The notes under the pieces were generated by a model. That model was not told the DNA's origin and ran no database searches. It saw only the letters and a list, made by a program, of their open reading frames with translations. From Bordetella sp. H567 (GTDB lineage: Bacteria > Pseudomonadota > Gammaproteobacteria > Burkholderiales > Burkholderiaceae_B): 64,000 bases of DNA. The translations under genes and the position numbers were made by a program. This document shows positions 37,577 through 46,380 of the stretch, piece by piece. The first letter of the stretch is position 1, and the number at the start of each line of letters is the position of its first letter. The stretch lies in contig NZ_CP012334.1 of assembly GCF_001704295.1 (NCBI RefSeq), forward strand, positions 1,066,084 to 1,130,083. Direction: 5' to 3'.

Positions 37577-38626
37577 CTAGCGCGCCCGTACGGCCGTGGC
37601 GTCCACGCATTCGCGGACCAGGGCCGGTCCGCGGTAGATCAGTCCGGTATACAGCTGCACCGCGTCCGCGCCGGCCGCCATTTTCTCGGCTGCCTGGCGC
37701 CCGCTATGGATGCCGCCCACGCCGATGATGGACAGCGACGAGCCCAGCCGTTGCTTCAGCCGGGCAATGACGGCCAGGCAGAGTTCATGCACCGGCGGGC
37801 CTGACAGGCCGCCTGCTTCCTCCGCGTGCGGCAGCCCGGCGACGGCGGCGCGCGACAGCGTGGTGTTGGACGCGATGACGCCGTCCACGCCGTAGCGGGG
37901 CAGGATGTCGGCGATGCCGTCGACCTGCTCCGGTGTCAGGTCGGGCGCGATCTTCACCGCCAGGGGCACGTCGCGCCCATGCGTGTCGGCCAGGGCCTTG
38001 CGCGCCTCGCGCAGCCGGCCCAGCAGATCGCTCAGCTCATCGCCGCCCTGCAGGGAGCGCAGGTTCTGCGTATTGGGCGATGAAATATTGACCGTCACAT
38101 AATCCGCGTGCGGAAACACGCCCCGCAAGCCCAGCAGATAATCGTCCGCCGCCTGCGCGATCGGGGTATCCGCGTTCTTGCCGATGTTCAGCCCCAGGAT
38201 GCCGCCCTGTGCGCGCCACTGGCTGCGCTTCACATTGGCGATGAAGGCGTCCAGGCCCAGGTTGTTGAATCCCAGCCGGTTGATCAGCGCGTTGGCGCTG
38301 GGCAGGCGGAACAGCCGCGGCTTGGGATTGCCCGGTTGCGGGCGCGGCGTGACGGTGCCGACCTCGACGAAGCCGAAGCCCAAGTTGCCCAGTGCGTCGA
38401 TGTAGGCCCCATTCTTGTCCAGGCCCGCGGCCAGGCCGACGGCGTTCGGGACGCGCAAACCCATCAGCGTGATGGGCGCGAGCGGCGCGGCATGCATCAG
38501 GGAACGGGTCAGGCCGCATTCGTAGGCGCGCTGCAGGCTTTTCAGCGTGACTTCATGGGCGGTTTCCGCGTCCATGGCGAACAAGGCCCGGCGCGCGAGG
38601 GGATAGGCGTGGAACAGGATAGACAT
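37577..38626 (-). CDS. pyrD: Dihydroorotate dehydrogenase (quinone), class 2
   Basis: A 349-aa membrane-associated FMN enzyme of pyrimidine synthesis that reduces ubiquinone. Motifs: [57 protein letters not shown] and the FMN-phosphate loop [21 protein letters not shown]. The N-terminal helical extension that anchors class 2 enzymes is present. Last gene of a minus-strand run after bpt, 191 bp downstream of it. Confidence 0.96.
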   Translation of the reverse strand: MSILFHAYPLARRALFAMDAETAHEVTLKSLQRAYECGLTRSLMHAAPLAPITLMGLRVPNAVGLAAGLDKNGAYIDALGNLGFGFVEVGTVTPRPQPGNPKPRLFRLPSANALINRLGFNNLGLDAFIANVKRSQWRAQGGILGLNIGKNADTPIAQAADDYLLGLRGVFPHADYVTVNISSPNTQNLRSLQGGDELSDLLGRLREARKALADTHGRDVPLAVKIAPDLTPEQVDGIADILPRYGVDGVIASNTTLSRAAVAGLPHAEEAGGLSGPPVHELCLAVIARLKQRLGSSLSIIGVGGIHSGRQAAEKMAAGADAVQLYTGLIYRGPALVRECVDATAVRAR

Positions 38627-38817
38627 GGGGGGGCATTGTAGAGCGATCCGCCGCGCTCGTGGCGTCCCGATCGCGCGTAGCGCGGCGGTCCGCGCAGCGG
38701 TTCGATGGCGTGGCGCGTGGCCGTGGCGCGCCGGATGGCGCGGGCAGGGCAGGGAGGTGTATCGGGGGCATCAGGCTTGCCCCTGCCCACCCGTGCCGGC
38801 GGTGGGGCACAGGCCCG

Positions 38818-39561
38818 TCAGCCTGCCGCGTCTTCCTGTGCGGGCGAGTCGCGCCAGGTGCCGTCGATCAACAGCTGGGCGGGGCGGAAGCCCGCCTTGT
38901 AGGCCATTTTGCGGCTGGCCGAGATCCAATAACCCAGGTAAAGCCACGGCAGGTCCAGGGCGCGGCACTGTTCGATCTGCCACAGGATGCTGTAGGTGCC
39001 GAGGCTGCCCGCGAGATCGGGGTCGTAGAACGTATAGACCGACGACAGCCCTTCGTCCAGCACGTCGATGATGGAGACCATCGCCAGCGAACCTTCCGGC
39101 GTGCGGAATTCGACCAGCCGGGTGTTCACGCGGCTGGTCAGCAGGAATTGCGCGTACTGTGTGCGGCTGTCCTCGTCCATGCCGCCGCCGGGGTGCCTTC
39201 CCTGCTGGTAGCGGGTATAGAGCTCGTAATGCTCCGGCGACCACGCCAGTTCCGCCACGAAGGCGCGCAGATCGCCATGGCGCTTCCAGGCGCGGCGCTG
39301 GCTGCGATTGGGCGCGAAGCGCGCGGCGTCCACGCGCACGGGGATGCATGCCTGGCAGCCGTCGCAATGCGGCCGGTAGGTAAAAAGGCCGCTGCGGCGA
39401 AAGCCCTGCTCCACCAAGTGCGAATAGGTGCCGGCGTGGATCAGGTGCCCGGGCGCCGCGACCTGTGAGCGCGCCTGTCGCCCGGGCAGATAGCTGCAGG
39501 GGTAGGGGGCCGTGGCATAGAACTGTAGGGTCGAAAAAGGAAGTTCTTTTAGCTGGCTCAT
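38818..39561 (-). CDS. bpt: Aspartate/glutamate leucyltransferase
   Basis: A 247-aa N-end-rule transferase that adds Leu to proteins with N-terminal Asp or Glu. It has the ATE-type N-terminal domain with the cysteines CDGCQAC (about residues 66-72) and the C-terminal GNAT-like half with [21 protein letters not shown] and [19 protein letters not shown]. Length matches Bpt of Vibrio (about 230-250). It follows aat by 60 bp on the same strand, so the two transferases are probably co-expressed. Confidence 0.93.
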   Translation of the reverse strand: MSQLKELPFSTLQFYATAPYPCSYLPGRQARSQVAAPGHLIHAGTYSHLVEQGFRRSGLFTYRPHCDGCQACIPVRVDAARFAPNRSQRRAWKRHGDLRAFVAELAWSPEHYELYTRYQQGRHPGGGMDEDSRTQYAQFLLTSRVNTRLVEFRTPEGSLAMVSIIDVLDEGLSSVYTFYDPDLAGSLGTYSILWQIEQCRALDLPWLYLGYWISASRKMAYKAGFRPAQLLIDGTWRDSPAQEDAAG

Positions 39562-39621
39562 GCGCGCCCGCCGGCGGGGGTGAGGCCCCGTGGCGGTGGG
39601 GACATGATAACGCTTAAGGCG

Positions 39622-40377
39622 CTAGGGCGTCGCCTCGGGCAAAGGCAGCAGGCGGCCCTGTGTATCGAGCCGCCCACACCGCCAGGGCGGCGCCGGGCGG
39701 GTGACGAGCTCCGCCACGCGCGCCACGAATTGCGCGCGCGGCAGGGGGCGCGCGCCCAGGCTGGCCAGATGACGGGTTTGTTGCTGGCAATCTATCCACG
39801 GGACATCGTGGTTCGCGAGGAAACGCACCAGATGCGCCAACGCGATCTTCGAGCCGTCGCTCACCTGCGTGAACATCGACTCGCCGTAGAACATGCCCCC
39901 CAGGCTGATGCCGTACAGGCCCGCGCGCAGCTTGCCGTCCACCCAGGTTTCCACGCTATGCGCGGCGCCGGCTCGATGCCAGGCTGCATAGGTCTCGCGC
40001 ATTTCGTCGGTAATCCACGTGCCGGATAGCCCGTCGCGCGGCGCGGCGCAGGCCTGCAGGACCTGGTCGAACGCCGTGTCCACGCGCACCTGCACGTGCG
40101 GTTGCGCGTGCTGTTCCTCGCGGGCGAGGCGGCGCAGGAGCTTGGCCATCGAATGCGAGACGATGAAGTCCTCGCAGGCGAGCACCATGCGCGGGTCGGG
40201 GGACCACCACAGCACCGGTTCGCCTTCCGAATACCAGGGGAAGATTCCGCGGGTATAGGCTTCCGTCAGGCGTTCCACCGAGAGGTCGCCGCCGGCCGCG
40301 AGCAGGCCGTCGGGTTCGCGCATCGCGAACTCGACCGGCGGCAACGGCGTGTCGGGGTCAACCCAAGGCAGTTTCAA
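39622..40377 (-). CDS. aat: Leucyl/phenylalanyl-tRNA-protein transferase
   Basis: A 251-aa N-end-rule enzyme that puts Leu or Phe on proteins with N-terminal Lys or Arg. Present are [34 protein letters not shown], the [17 protein letters not shown] core and [17 protein letters not shown]. The start is a TTG at 40377, giving the usual [13 protein letters not shown] opening; it overlaps the end of the nudix gene by 4 nt (TTGA), which implies coupled translation. Confidence 0.94.
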   Translation of the reverse strand: MKLPWVDPDTPLPPVEFAMREPDGLLAAGGDLSVERLTEAYTRGIFPWYSEGEPVLWWSPDPRMVLACEDFIVSHSMAKLLRRLAREEQHAQPHVQVRVDTAFDQVLQACAAPRDGLSGTWITDEMRETYAAWHRAGAAHSVETWVDGKLRAGLYGISLGGMFYGESMFTQVSDGSKIALAHLVRFLANHDVPWIDCQQQTRHLASLGARPLPRAQFVARVAELVTRPAPPWRCGRLDTQGRLLPLPEATP

Positions 40378-40949
40378 TGATGTTCTAGCGAATAGCGATG
40401 GGCGCCGAATACGCCACGGCGGCGATCTTCCAGGAAGTGCCGCAGGGTGGTCACCACCGTGCGGAACGACAGGTCGTCCCAGGGGATTTCCGATTCGTCG
40501 TAATACCGCGCGTCCAGGCTTTCCGGACCGGGATCGAGTTCCGGCCCCAGCGCGCGAGCCAGATAGTAGACATGGACCTGGTCCACCTGGGGTACGTCGA
40601 TGACGGTGAACAGATCGCCCAGTTCGATACGGGCGCCGGATTCCTCCAGGGTTTCGCGCGCGGCGCCCTGGGCCGTGGTCTCGCCCAGCTCCATGAACCC
40701 GGCCGGCAGCGTCCAGGTGTCGTAGCGCGGCTCGATGGCGCGCCGGCAGAGCAGGATGCGGTTCTCCCAAACCGGGACGGTGCCCACCACGACACGGGGA
40801 TTCTGGTAGTGGATGGCGCCGCAGTGGTCGCAGATATCCCGCTCACGGTTGTCGCCGTCCGGCACGCGTCGATCGACCGGCGATCCGCACTGGCTGCAGA
40901 AGCGTGCGCGGCGCGGCGCCGGGAAATAGTGGGGGGGCTTTTCACTCAT
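40374..40949 (-). CDS. Nudix hydrolase with N-terminal zinc ribbon
   Basis: A 191-aa hydrolase. The zinc ribbon has cysteine pairs FCSQCGS and ICDHCGA (about residues 17-45); the Nudix box is [24 protein letters not shown], with all Glu metal ligands. Such proteins cleave nucleoside diphosphate derivatives (ADP-ribose, NADH and similar); the exact substrate is not predictable. Start at 40949. It lies between the DUF2946 gene (10 bp upstream) and aat (4 nt overlap). Confidence 0.9.
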   Translation of the reverse strand: MSEKPPHYFPAPRRARFCSQCGSPVDRRVPDGDNRERDICDHCGAIHYQNPRVVVGTVPVWENRILLCRRAIEPRYDTWTLPAGFMELGETTAQGAARETLEESGARIELGDLFTVIDVPQVDQVHVYYLARALGPELDPGPESLDARYYDESEIPWDDLSFRTVVTTLRHFLEDRRRGVFGAHRYSLEHH

Positions 40950-40959
40950 GATGCCGATT

Positions 40960-41628
40960 CTAACGGCTAGGCTGGCCCGTCGGGGCGGCGTGTGGGGCGG
41001 CGGACCCGGAGCCGGGGCCTTGCGGATCGCTTGACGAGGTACGCGGATTCGCCACGAACCCCAGTTCGCGCTCGATCGCATCGTGGCGCAGGCGGCGCAG
41101 CGGCGCACCCTGCTTCGACGCGGGATGGTGGACGCGCAAGGCGCCGCCGTCCTCGGGCAGTCCGGCCGCGGCTTCCAGCGCGTCGCTTCCGTCCTCCAGC
41201 CGCATGGCATCCATCAGGGCCGATACGTCGCGGCCGGCGATCATGCCGGGACCCAGGTCGGTGCTGGCATACAGGCGGTGCGACTCGTCCAGGTACCACG
41301 CCGTCACGTCCTGCACGGGCAGGCCGGTATGCGTTTCTAGGCACGTGGCGTCCGCGCTCGTGCGCAGGATGTAGGGTGCCGCATCCAGCCGCACGTAGAC
41401 GCGCTGCGGCCCGTTCTGGAAAAACCAGCGGCCTTGTTCGTCGTGGTCGTAGTTGCGCCCCATAAAGGCCAGGATCGCGGGATTGCCGATGGATACCCCT
41501 GGCCCGCCTTGTGCCGCGTCGCCGTCCGGATGCAGCCGCCAGCGGCCCGCGGCGTCCAGCGACAGCCAACCCGCCACGGCGGGAATATTGGGCCAGCGTG
41601 CGATGGATTTCAGTACGGAGGCGTCCAT
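40960..41628 (-). CDS. DUF2946 family protein
   Basis: A 222-aa protein of a family found mainly in betaproteobacteria, function unknown. The opening segment IARWPNIPAVAGWLSLDAAGRWRL, followed by AFMGRNYDHDEQGRWFFQNGPQRVYVRLD, is the family's diagnostic part. The C-terminal 30 residues are Ser/Pro/Gly-rich and poorly ordered. First gene of the run to nudix, aat and bpt. Confidence 0.85.
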   Translation of the reverse strand: MDASVLKSIARWPNIPAVAGWLSLDAAGRWRLHPDGDAAQGGPGVSIGNPAILAFMGRNYDHDEQGRWFFQNGPQRVYVRLDAAPYILRTSADATCLETHTGLPVQDVTAWYLDESHRLYASTDLGPGMIAGRDVSALMDAMRLEDGSDALEAAAGLPEDGGALRVHHPASKQGAPLRRLRHDAIERELGFVANPRTSSSDPQGPGSGSAAPHAAPTGQPSR

Positions 41629-41710
41629 GGATGGCTCCTGGGGTAAAGGCCTTTCATCCGCGGCGTACCGCTGGCCGATGTGGCGATGCCAGCCTTCGCG
41701 GTCTCGGTGG

Positions 41711-42640
41711 TCATGGGATGCCTGCCTCGCGCAGCGTCGACGGGCGCAGGCAAATGGCGCCGGTCAAGGTCGCGCCGGGCGCCAGTACCGTCGTGCCGGT
41801 GTCGGGATCGTGGCCCGGGATGGCGGTGCCGCCGGCCGCGGTATATCGGTTGAACGCATCCGTCATGTGCGACACCGGCTCGACGGCCAGGTGCGGCTTG
41901 CCGGGTGGCGTGAAGATGACCAAATGGCTGAAGATTGGGTCGGCGCGCAGCGTGACGGCGGTATCGCGTTCCGGCCAGGCCACCGCGGCATGGCCGCGGA
42001 AACCGCGGAACACATTATCGTAGTCCGCGTGCTCGGCCAGCATCCCGGACGCCAGCGCGGCGGGCGCGGGCACCAGGCGCATGGGCAGGTGGGCCTCGTC
42101 GTTGACCCACATATCGCCGGTATCGGCGTACACCCGCGTCCGCGGCGTGCGTGGGAAATAAGGATGCCAGCCCAGCCCGGCCGGCTGCGCGACCGTGCCG
42201 GTATTGCGTATCGACAAGGTCATCCGCAGGCCGGCGTCGTCCAGCGTGAAGCTCTGCTGGGCGGCATAGGGAAAGGGCCAGGGCGGCGTCGCGCCTTGCG
42301 GGGCGTAGTCCTGGGCCAGGACGGCGCTGCACGCGGTATGCGATTCGACGCGCCACGGGCGCTGCCAGGCCAGCCCGTGCATGGGCAAGGGTGCGTAATC
42401 CACCGTTTGCGGAATGGGGTACACCCGGCCGCCGAAGTCGAGACGGCCGCCCGCGAGGCGATTGGAAAAGGGCAGCAGCGGGTAGCAGGCGCTCAGCCGC
42501 GCGATGTCGGGGACGCCGTCGCTGGGCCGCAGGATCGGCACGCCGCGCCAGGTATGGCGCAGGATGGTACCGCCCAGGCCGGGACTGATTTCGACGCTGG
42601 CATCGCCGTGTTCCAGCCGCAGTATGGTGGTCTCGTTCAT
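41711..42640 (-). CDS. Aldose 1-epimerase family protein
   Basis: A 309-aa beta-sandwich sugar epimerase (galactose mutarotase superfamily). Catalytic-type histidines sit in PMHGLAWQRPW and in LGWHPYFPRT, and the conserved VEPVSHMTDAFN segment contains the acidic residue. Family members interconvert alpha and beta anomers or hexose-6-phosphates. Its sugar is unknown. About 80 bp separates it from the DUF2946 gene on the same strand. Confidence 0.88.
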   Translation of the reverse strand: MNETTILRLEHGDASVEISPGLGGTILRHTWRGVPILRPSDGVPDIARLSACYPLLPFSNRLAGGRLDFGGRVYPIPQTVDYAPLPMHGLAWQRPWRVESHTACSAVLAQDYAPQGATPPWPFPYAAQQSFTLDDAGLRMTLSIRNTGTVAQPAGLGWHPYFPRTPRTRVYADTGDMWVNDEAHLPMRLVPAPAALASGMLAEHADYDNVFRGFRGHAAVAWPERDTAVTLRADPIFSHLVIFTPPGKPHLAVEPVSHMTDAFNRYTAAGGTAIPGHDPDTGTTVLAPGATLTGAICLRPSTLREAGIP

Positions 42641-42748
42641 GGCCAGATTATAGGTATGCCTATCCTGCGCAGGGGGGCGCAGCCCCATGGTGTCGGGTAC
42701 ACGTTTTGCGCCGCCCCGCCTGGTCTTCCATGTCAAGGGAGTTTGACC

Positions 42749-43159
42749 ATGAAAAAACCGAGAATGCATCCGGTGGCGCGAGCGCTGCTGTACATTGCCG
42801 CGGCGGTTGCGTTGACGATCGCACCGTGGGCGGCGTCCCGCGTGCAGGCCGCGGATCAACGATCGTCGTCGGGCAGTTCCCGCCCCCTCATGCCGGGCAA
42901 TCAGCCCGCCGGCACGGGCCTGAACCAACCCGTACCGGGCTCCGATCTTGGCACGAATCCGCAGCGGCCCACTACGCCGGCGACGACACCCGGCCCGGTG
43001 ACGCCGCCCACGTCCGTATCACCGGGCGGCGACGCGCCGTCCAGCATGCCCGGGCAGGGCACCGTAAAGGGCAGCAAGGGGGCCCCGGCCTCCGTGGGCG
43101 ATCCGGCCGGCGGGACGGCGGGCAGCCGGGGGGCCAAGGACAGCCGCTACGGGCGTTGA
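42749..43159 (+). CDS. Small exported Pro/Gly/Ser-rich protein
   Basis: A 136-aa protein with a signal peptide (residues 1 to about 35, cleavage near VQA-AD) and a mature part of low complexity, rich in Pro, Gly, Ser and Thr (PQRPTTPATTPGPVTPPTS) and ending in a short basic tail (RGAKDSRYGR). AAGGGA precedes the start. I recognise no family. It is convergent with a prolyl-4-hydroxylase-like gene 23 bp away, which makes a substrate relation imaginable but untested. Confidence 0.7.
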   Translation: MKKPRMHPVARALLYIAAAVALTIAPWAASRVQAADQRSSSGSSRPLMPGNQPAGTGLNQPVPGSDLGTNPQRPTTPATTPGPVTPPTSVSPGGDAPSSMPGQGTVKGSKGAPASVGDPAGGTAGSRGAKDSRYGR

Positions 43160-43182
43160 GTCCGCTACGCCGGCGTCGCCCG

Positions 43183-44088
43183 CTAGCCGGCGCGTGGCAC
43201 GAATCTACGGGTGCGCACCCATTTGGTCGCGATCCATTTTTCTCCTGCGAGTACCGGCGCGCCGGCATGCAGCGAGGCGGGATCGGTCTGACCGGCGGCG
43301 TTGGCGTATTCGAAATACACGGCGTGGCCCTTGCGCGGCAGGATAGACCAGCCCGATTCCGGGAATGTCGTCTCGCCTCCGGCCGGCACGTCGTTCAGGT
43401 ACATGATCAGCGTGCACACGCGCTGGCCGCTGCGGGCCAACGATTCGCGGTTGGCCTCGTTGGTGGGCATCAGGTAATCGAAATGCGGCGTGCTTTCCGC
43501 GCCCGCAGGGTAGTGCAGGATCTGCAGGCCTTCGCCGTTCTCGATGGGGCGGTCGATCAGGCGGGCGATGCGCTGCTCGATCTTTTCGATCAGATCGGTT
43601 TCACGCGGGCGGAAAAACATGCCCAGGCTGCTGCGGTGGTCTCGGGCCACGTCCAGCCCCGTGATGGGATCGACCACCAGCGACGGGCGCAGCCGCGGAC
43701 GCGCGGCGGCGATCAGCCGATCGCATTCACCGGCGTCCAGCATGTCGGCCAGTATCGCCGTGCCTGGCCGTGCCATGCGGGCCAGCACGCGCACGTCGCG
43801 GTCCCCAGCGCGGATAACCGGCCCCGGCGCCAACCGCATCGCGTCGGCGCGATAGGCCGGAGCGCCGGGGGCAAGATCCACGCCGGCTTCCAGTACGAGC
43901 TCTCCATCCGGTAGCGGCGCGTCATGGGTCAGCGCGTTCGCGACCGCGGCCACCATCGCGCCGGCCAGGTCAGGCGCCGTCCTGTGCACGATCAATTCAT
44001 CGACGATGTCCTGTGCGGCGACGCCGCGGCCCAGGTTCTGCGCGATCCAGTCGCGCACCTGGTTGGAGAATCTGACAGTGAGGGCCAT
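43183..44088 (-). CDS. 2-oxoglutarate/Fe(II) oxygenase, prolyl 4-hydroxylase type
   Basis: A 301-aa dioxygenase. The catalytic P4Hc domain (about residues 110-295) has iron ligands His202 and Asp204 (STPHFDY) and His274 (SLHAGAP), with Lys284 (GEKWIATKW) for 2-oxoglutarate. The DVPAGGETTFPESG strand is typical. About 100 N-terminal residues form a separate domain. Members hydroxylate proline in peptides or elongation factors. It is divergent from the PhoD-like gene. Confidence 0.9.
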   Translation of the reverse strand: MALTVRFSNQVRDWIAQNLGRGVAAQDIVDELIVHRTAPDLAGAMVAAVANALTHDAPLPDGELVLEAGVDLAPGAPAYRADAMRLAPGPVIRAGDRDVRVLARMARPGTAILADMLDAGECDRLIAAARPRLRPSLVVDPITGLDVARDHRSSLGMFFRPRETDLIEKIEQRIARLIDRPIENGEGLQILHYPAGAESTPHFDYLMPTNEANRESLARSGQRVCTLIMYLNDVPAGGETTFPESGWSILPRKGHAVYFEYANAAGQTDPASLHAGAPVLAGEKWIATKWVRTRRFVPRAG

Positions 44089-44319
44089 GTCCGCGATGTT
44101 AGGGCGGCCATGTTGCAGGCAATCGTCACTGCCATATGACTGTTCGTCGACGACGCGCTTGCTGGCAGCTGAACACATTGTGGCAGTGTCATCCACAACG
44201 CCCATTCTTGTAACCCGCGCGCAACTTCCGTGTGGGGTAATGCCGCACCCCAATCCGGTCGTCGGTGCTGCCTCGCCTTTCGAACAGGCTGACGACCCAT
44301 AGCCCCGACACTGGTGAAC

Positions 44320-46338
44320 ATGGACCGTCGCGAATTTATCAAGTGGAGCAGTTTCCTGACCGTTTCCGTTGCCATGACCGGCACGCTCGCCGCGTGCGGC
44401 AGCGACGACGGCAACGACGATAGCGGGACCGCGAGCCCTCCGGCCACGGGCGCCAATCCGTCGCCCACGCCCACCTCCTTCGCCCAGGGCGTCGCATCGG
44501 GAGATCCCAAGCCTGACAGCATCATTCTGTGGACGCGCGTGGACGGCGCCAATGGTACGGACCCGGTGAAGGTGACGGTGCAGGTCGCCACCGACGATGC
44601 CTTCTCGAAGCTGGTGGTCAACGACACGATTCAGGCCGATCCGTCGTGGGACTACACGGTGCGCCACAAGGTCGTGGGCCTGGATGCCGCGACCTCCTAC
44701 TACTACCGCTTCGTCGCGGGCACGATCACCAGCACGGTGGGCCGCACGAAGACGGCGCCGGCCGCGGGCGCCGGCATCGCGCAACTGAAGTTCGCCTTCA
44801 TCTCCTGTCAGGACTGGAACGCCAACCACTGGTCCGCGTTCAGCGAAATGCTGAATGAAGACCTGGACTTCGTCGTGCACCTGGGCGACTACATCTACGA
44901 GAGCCTGCCCGCGCACGTACTGATCGGCCAGACCGAAAAAAACCATGCGGCGCTGACCCTGCCCAACGGCACCAAAATGGCCGACGGTTCCGTCTATGCG
45001 ACCACGGTCGCCGACTATCGCACGCTGTACAAGAGCTACCGTTCGGATCCTCGCCTGCAGGCCTTGCATGCGCGCTTCCCGATGATCGCCATCTGGGACG
45101 ACCATGAGTTCTCGGACGATGCGTGGCAGGACCACCAGACCTATACCGCCACGGACGACCAGACCGAACAGCTCGCGCGCCGCCGCAGCGCCAGCCAGGC
45201 CTGGTTCGAATTCATGCCCGCGGACGTCACGCTGGACTTGAACAATCCCTCTTTCGAAAACATCCAGATCTACCGTTCGTTCACCTTCGGCTCGCTGGCC
45301 ACGCTGGTCATGACCGACGAACGCCTGTATCGCGACGACCACGTTATTCCGGAATCGGCCACGGGCGGCTTCCTGGGCAGCCGCTACCTGGTGGGCCGCG
45401 ATACCCTGGCGGCCGCCGAGCAGGCCAAGATCGGCGCCGGCGGTACGCAATCGATGCTGGGCGCCACGCAGCTGGCGTGGTGGAAGGACCAGATGCTGGC
45501 CAGCAAGGCCAACACCGCCTGGCGCCTGTGGGGCAACGAAGTATCCCTGTTGCGCATGCAGGTGGACGGCCAGGAAGCGGTGGTCCAGCTGGTCACCGAC
45601 GCCATCGTCGCGACGGATCCGGGCGACCTGGTGCCCCTGCGCAACACCGCCATCCTGCCCGCGGTGCGCCGGGACATCCAGGCGATCAAGGCCTCGGGCA
45701 CGCTGCCCGGGACCTTCGCCAACATCCACGCGCTGTTCGACAGTTCCTTTGGCGTGGATGCCGTCAATGCGTCGATGGCGGCGATCAACGCGATGCTGCC
45801 CCCGGTGTCGTTCCTGAACGTCATCCTGTTCGATGCCGACCAGTGGGACGGCTACAACACCGAGCGCAAGAACATGATGTCCTTCCTGAAGGACAACAGC
45901 ATTCCGAACGTGGTGGCCCTGACGGGCGATATCCACGCCTTCTTCGCCGGTCCGGTCATGGACGACTACGATGCCACCACGCCGGTGCCCGTGATGGTCG
46001 ACCTGGTGACCGCGGGCGTATCCAGCACCTCGCTGTTCAGGTTCTACGTGGACGAGATCCACACCGTGACGGAACTTGCCGGCCTGCAGCCGCTGGTCTA
46101 CCAGAACGTGACCAATAAACTCAACGGCACGATGTCGGCCTACAACACGTGGCTCAAGTACATCGACACCGATGCCCAAGGCTACGCCGTCGTCACGCTG
46201 ACCGCCGACAAGCTCACCTGCGATTTCCGCAAGGTGAAACCGCTGGTCAATGGCGAGCTGCCCGCCGCGCCGACGGTGTCCGGCACCACCACCGTGACCG
46301 TCAATGCCGGCGTCCCCGCCGTCGTCCTGCCCGCCTGA
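44320..46338 (+). CDS. PhoD-like alkaline phosphatase/phosphodiesterase
   Basis: A 672-aa exported enzyme. The Tat-like signal RREFIKWSSF (residues 3-12) leads into a lipobox LAAC (Cys26), followed by an Asp/Ser linker. A PhoD N-terminal Ig-like domain (FAQGVASGDPKPDSIILWTRV) precedes the metallophosphatase core with HLGDYIYE, IWDDHEF and LTGDIHAFF, whose Asp/His residues bind Ca2+/Fe3+. It probably releases phosphate from phosphodiesters outside the cytoplasm. A lipoprotein phosphoesterase gene follows 42 bp downstream. Confidence 0.9.
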   Translation: MDRREFIKWSSFLTVSVAMTGTLAACGSDDGNDDSGTASPPATGANPSPTPTSFAQGVASGDPKPDSIILWTRVDGANGTDPVKVTVQVATDDAFSKLVVNDTIQADPSWDYTVRHKVVGLDAATSYYYRFVAGTITSTVGRTKTAPAAGAGIAQLKFAFISCQDWNANHWSAFSEMLNEDLDFVVHLGDYIYESLPAHVLIGQTEKNHAALTLPNGTKMADGSVYATTVADYRTLYKSYRSDPRLQALHARFPMIAIWDDHEFSDDAWQDHQTYTATDDQTEQLARRRSASQAWFEFMPADVTLDLNNPSFENIQIYRSFTFGSLATLVMTDERLYRDDHVIPESATGGFLGSRYLVGRDTLAAAEQAKIGAGGTQSMLGATQLAWWKDQMLASKANTAWRLWGNEVSLLRMQVDGQEAVVQLVTDAIVATDPGDLVPLRNTAILPAVRRDIQAIKASGTLPGTFANIHALFDSSFGVDAVNASMAAINAMLPPVSFLNVILFDADQWDGYNTERKNMMSFLKDNSIPNVVALTGDIHAFFAGPVMDDYDATTPVPVMVDLVTAGVSSTSLFRFYVDEIHTVTELAGLQPLVYQNVTNKLNGTMSAYNTWLKYIDTDAQGYAVVTLTADKLTCDFRKVKPLVNGELPAAPTVSGTTTVTVNAGVPAVVLPA

Positions 46339-46380
46339 TTCCACTTATTCCCATCGCTTCATTCCCAGAGGGAAAGACTC

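Noticed and set aside
44089-44319. Possible Pho box upstream of the PhoD-like gene
   Set aside because: GTGTCAT near 44186 and CTTGTAA near 44208 resemble half-sites, but the paired 7-bp repeats with 4-bp spacing are not present.
43183-46344. Very long minus-strand open frame (over 1000 codons) opposite the PhoD-like gene
   Set aside because: Only its 3' part (the P4H-type oxygenase) has family motifs. The rest is an Arg/Gly/His-rich shadow created by GC-rich codon third positions opposite a real gene.
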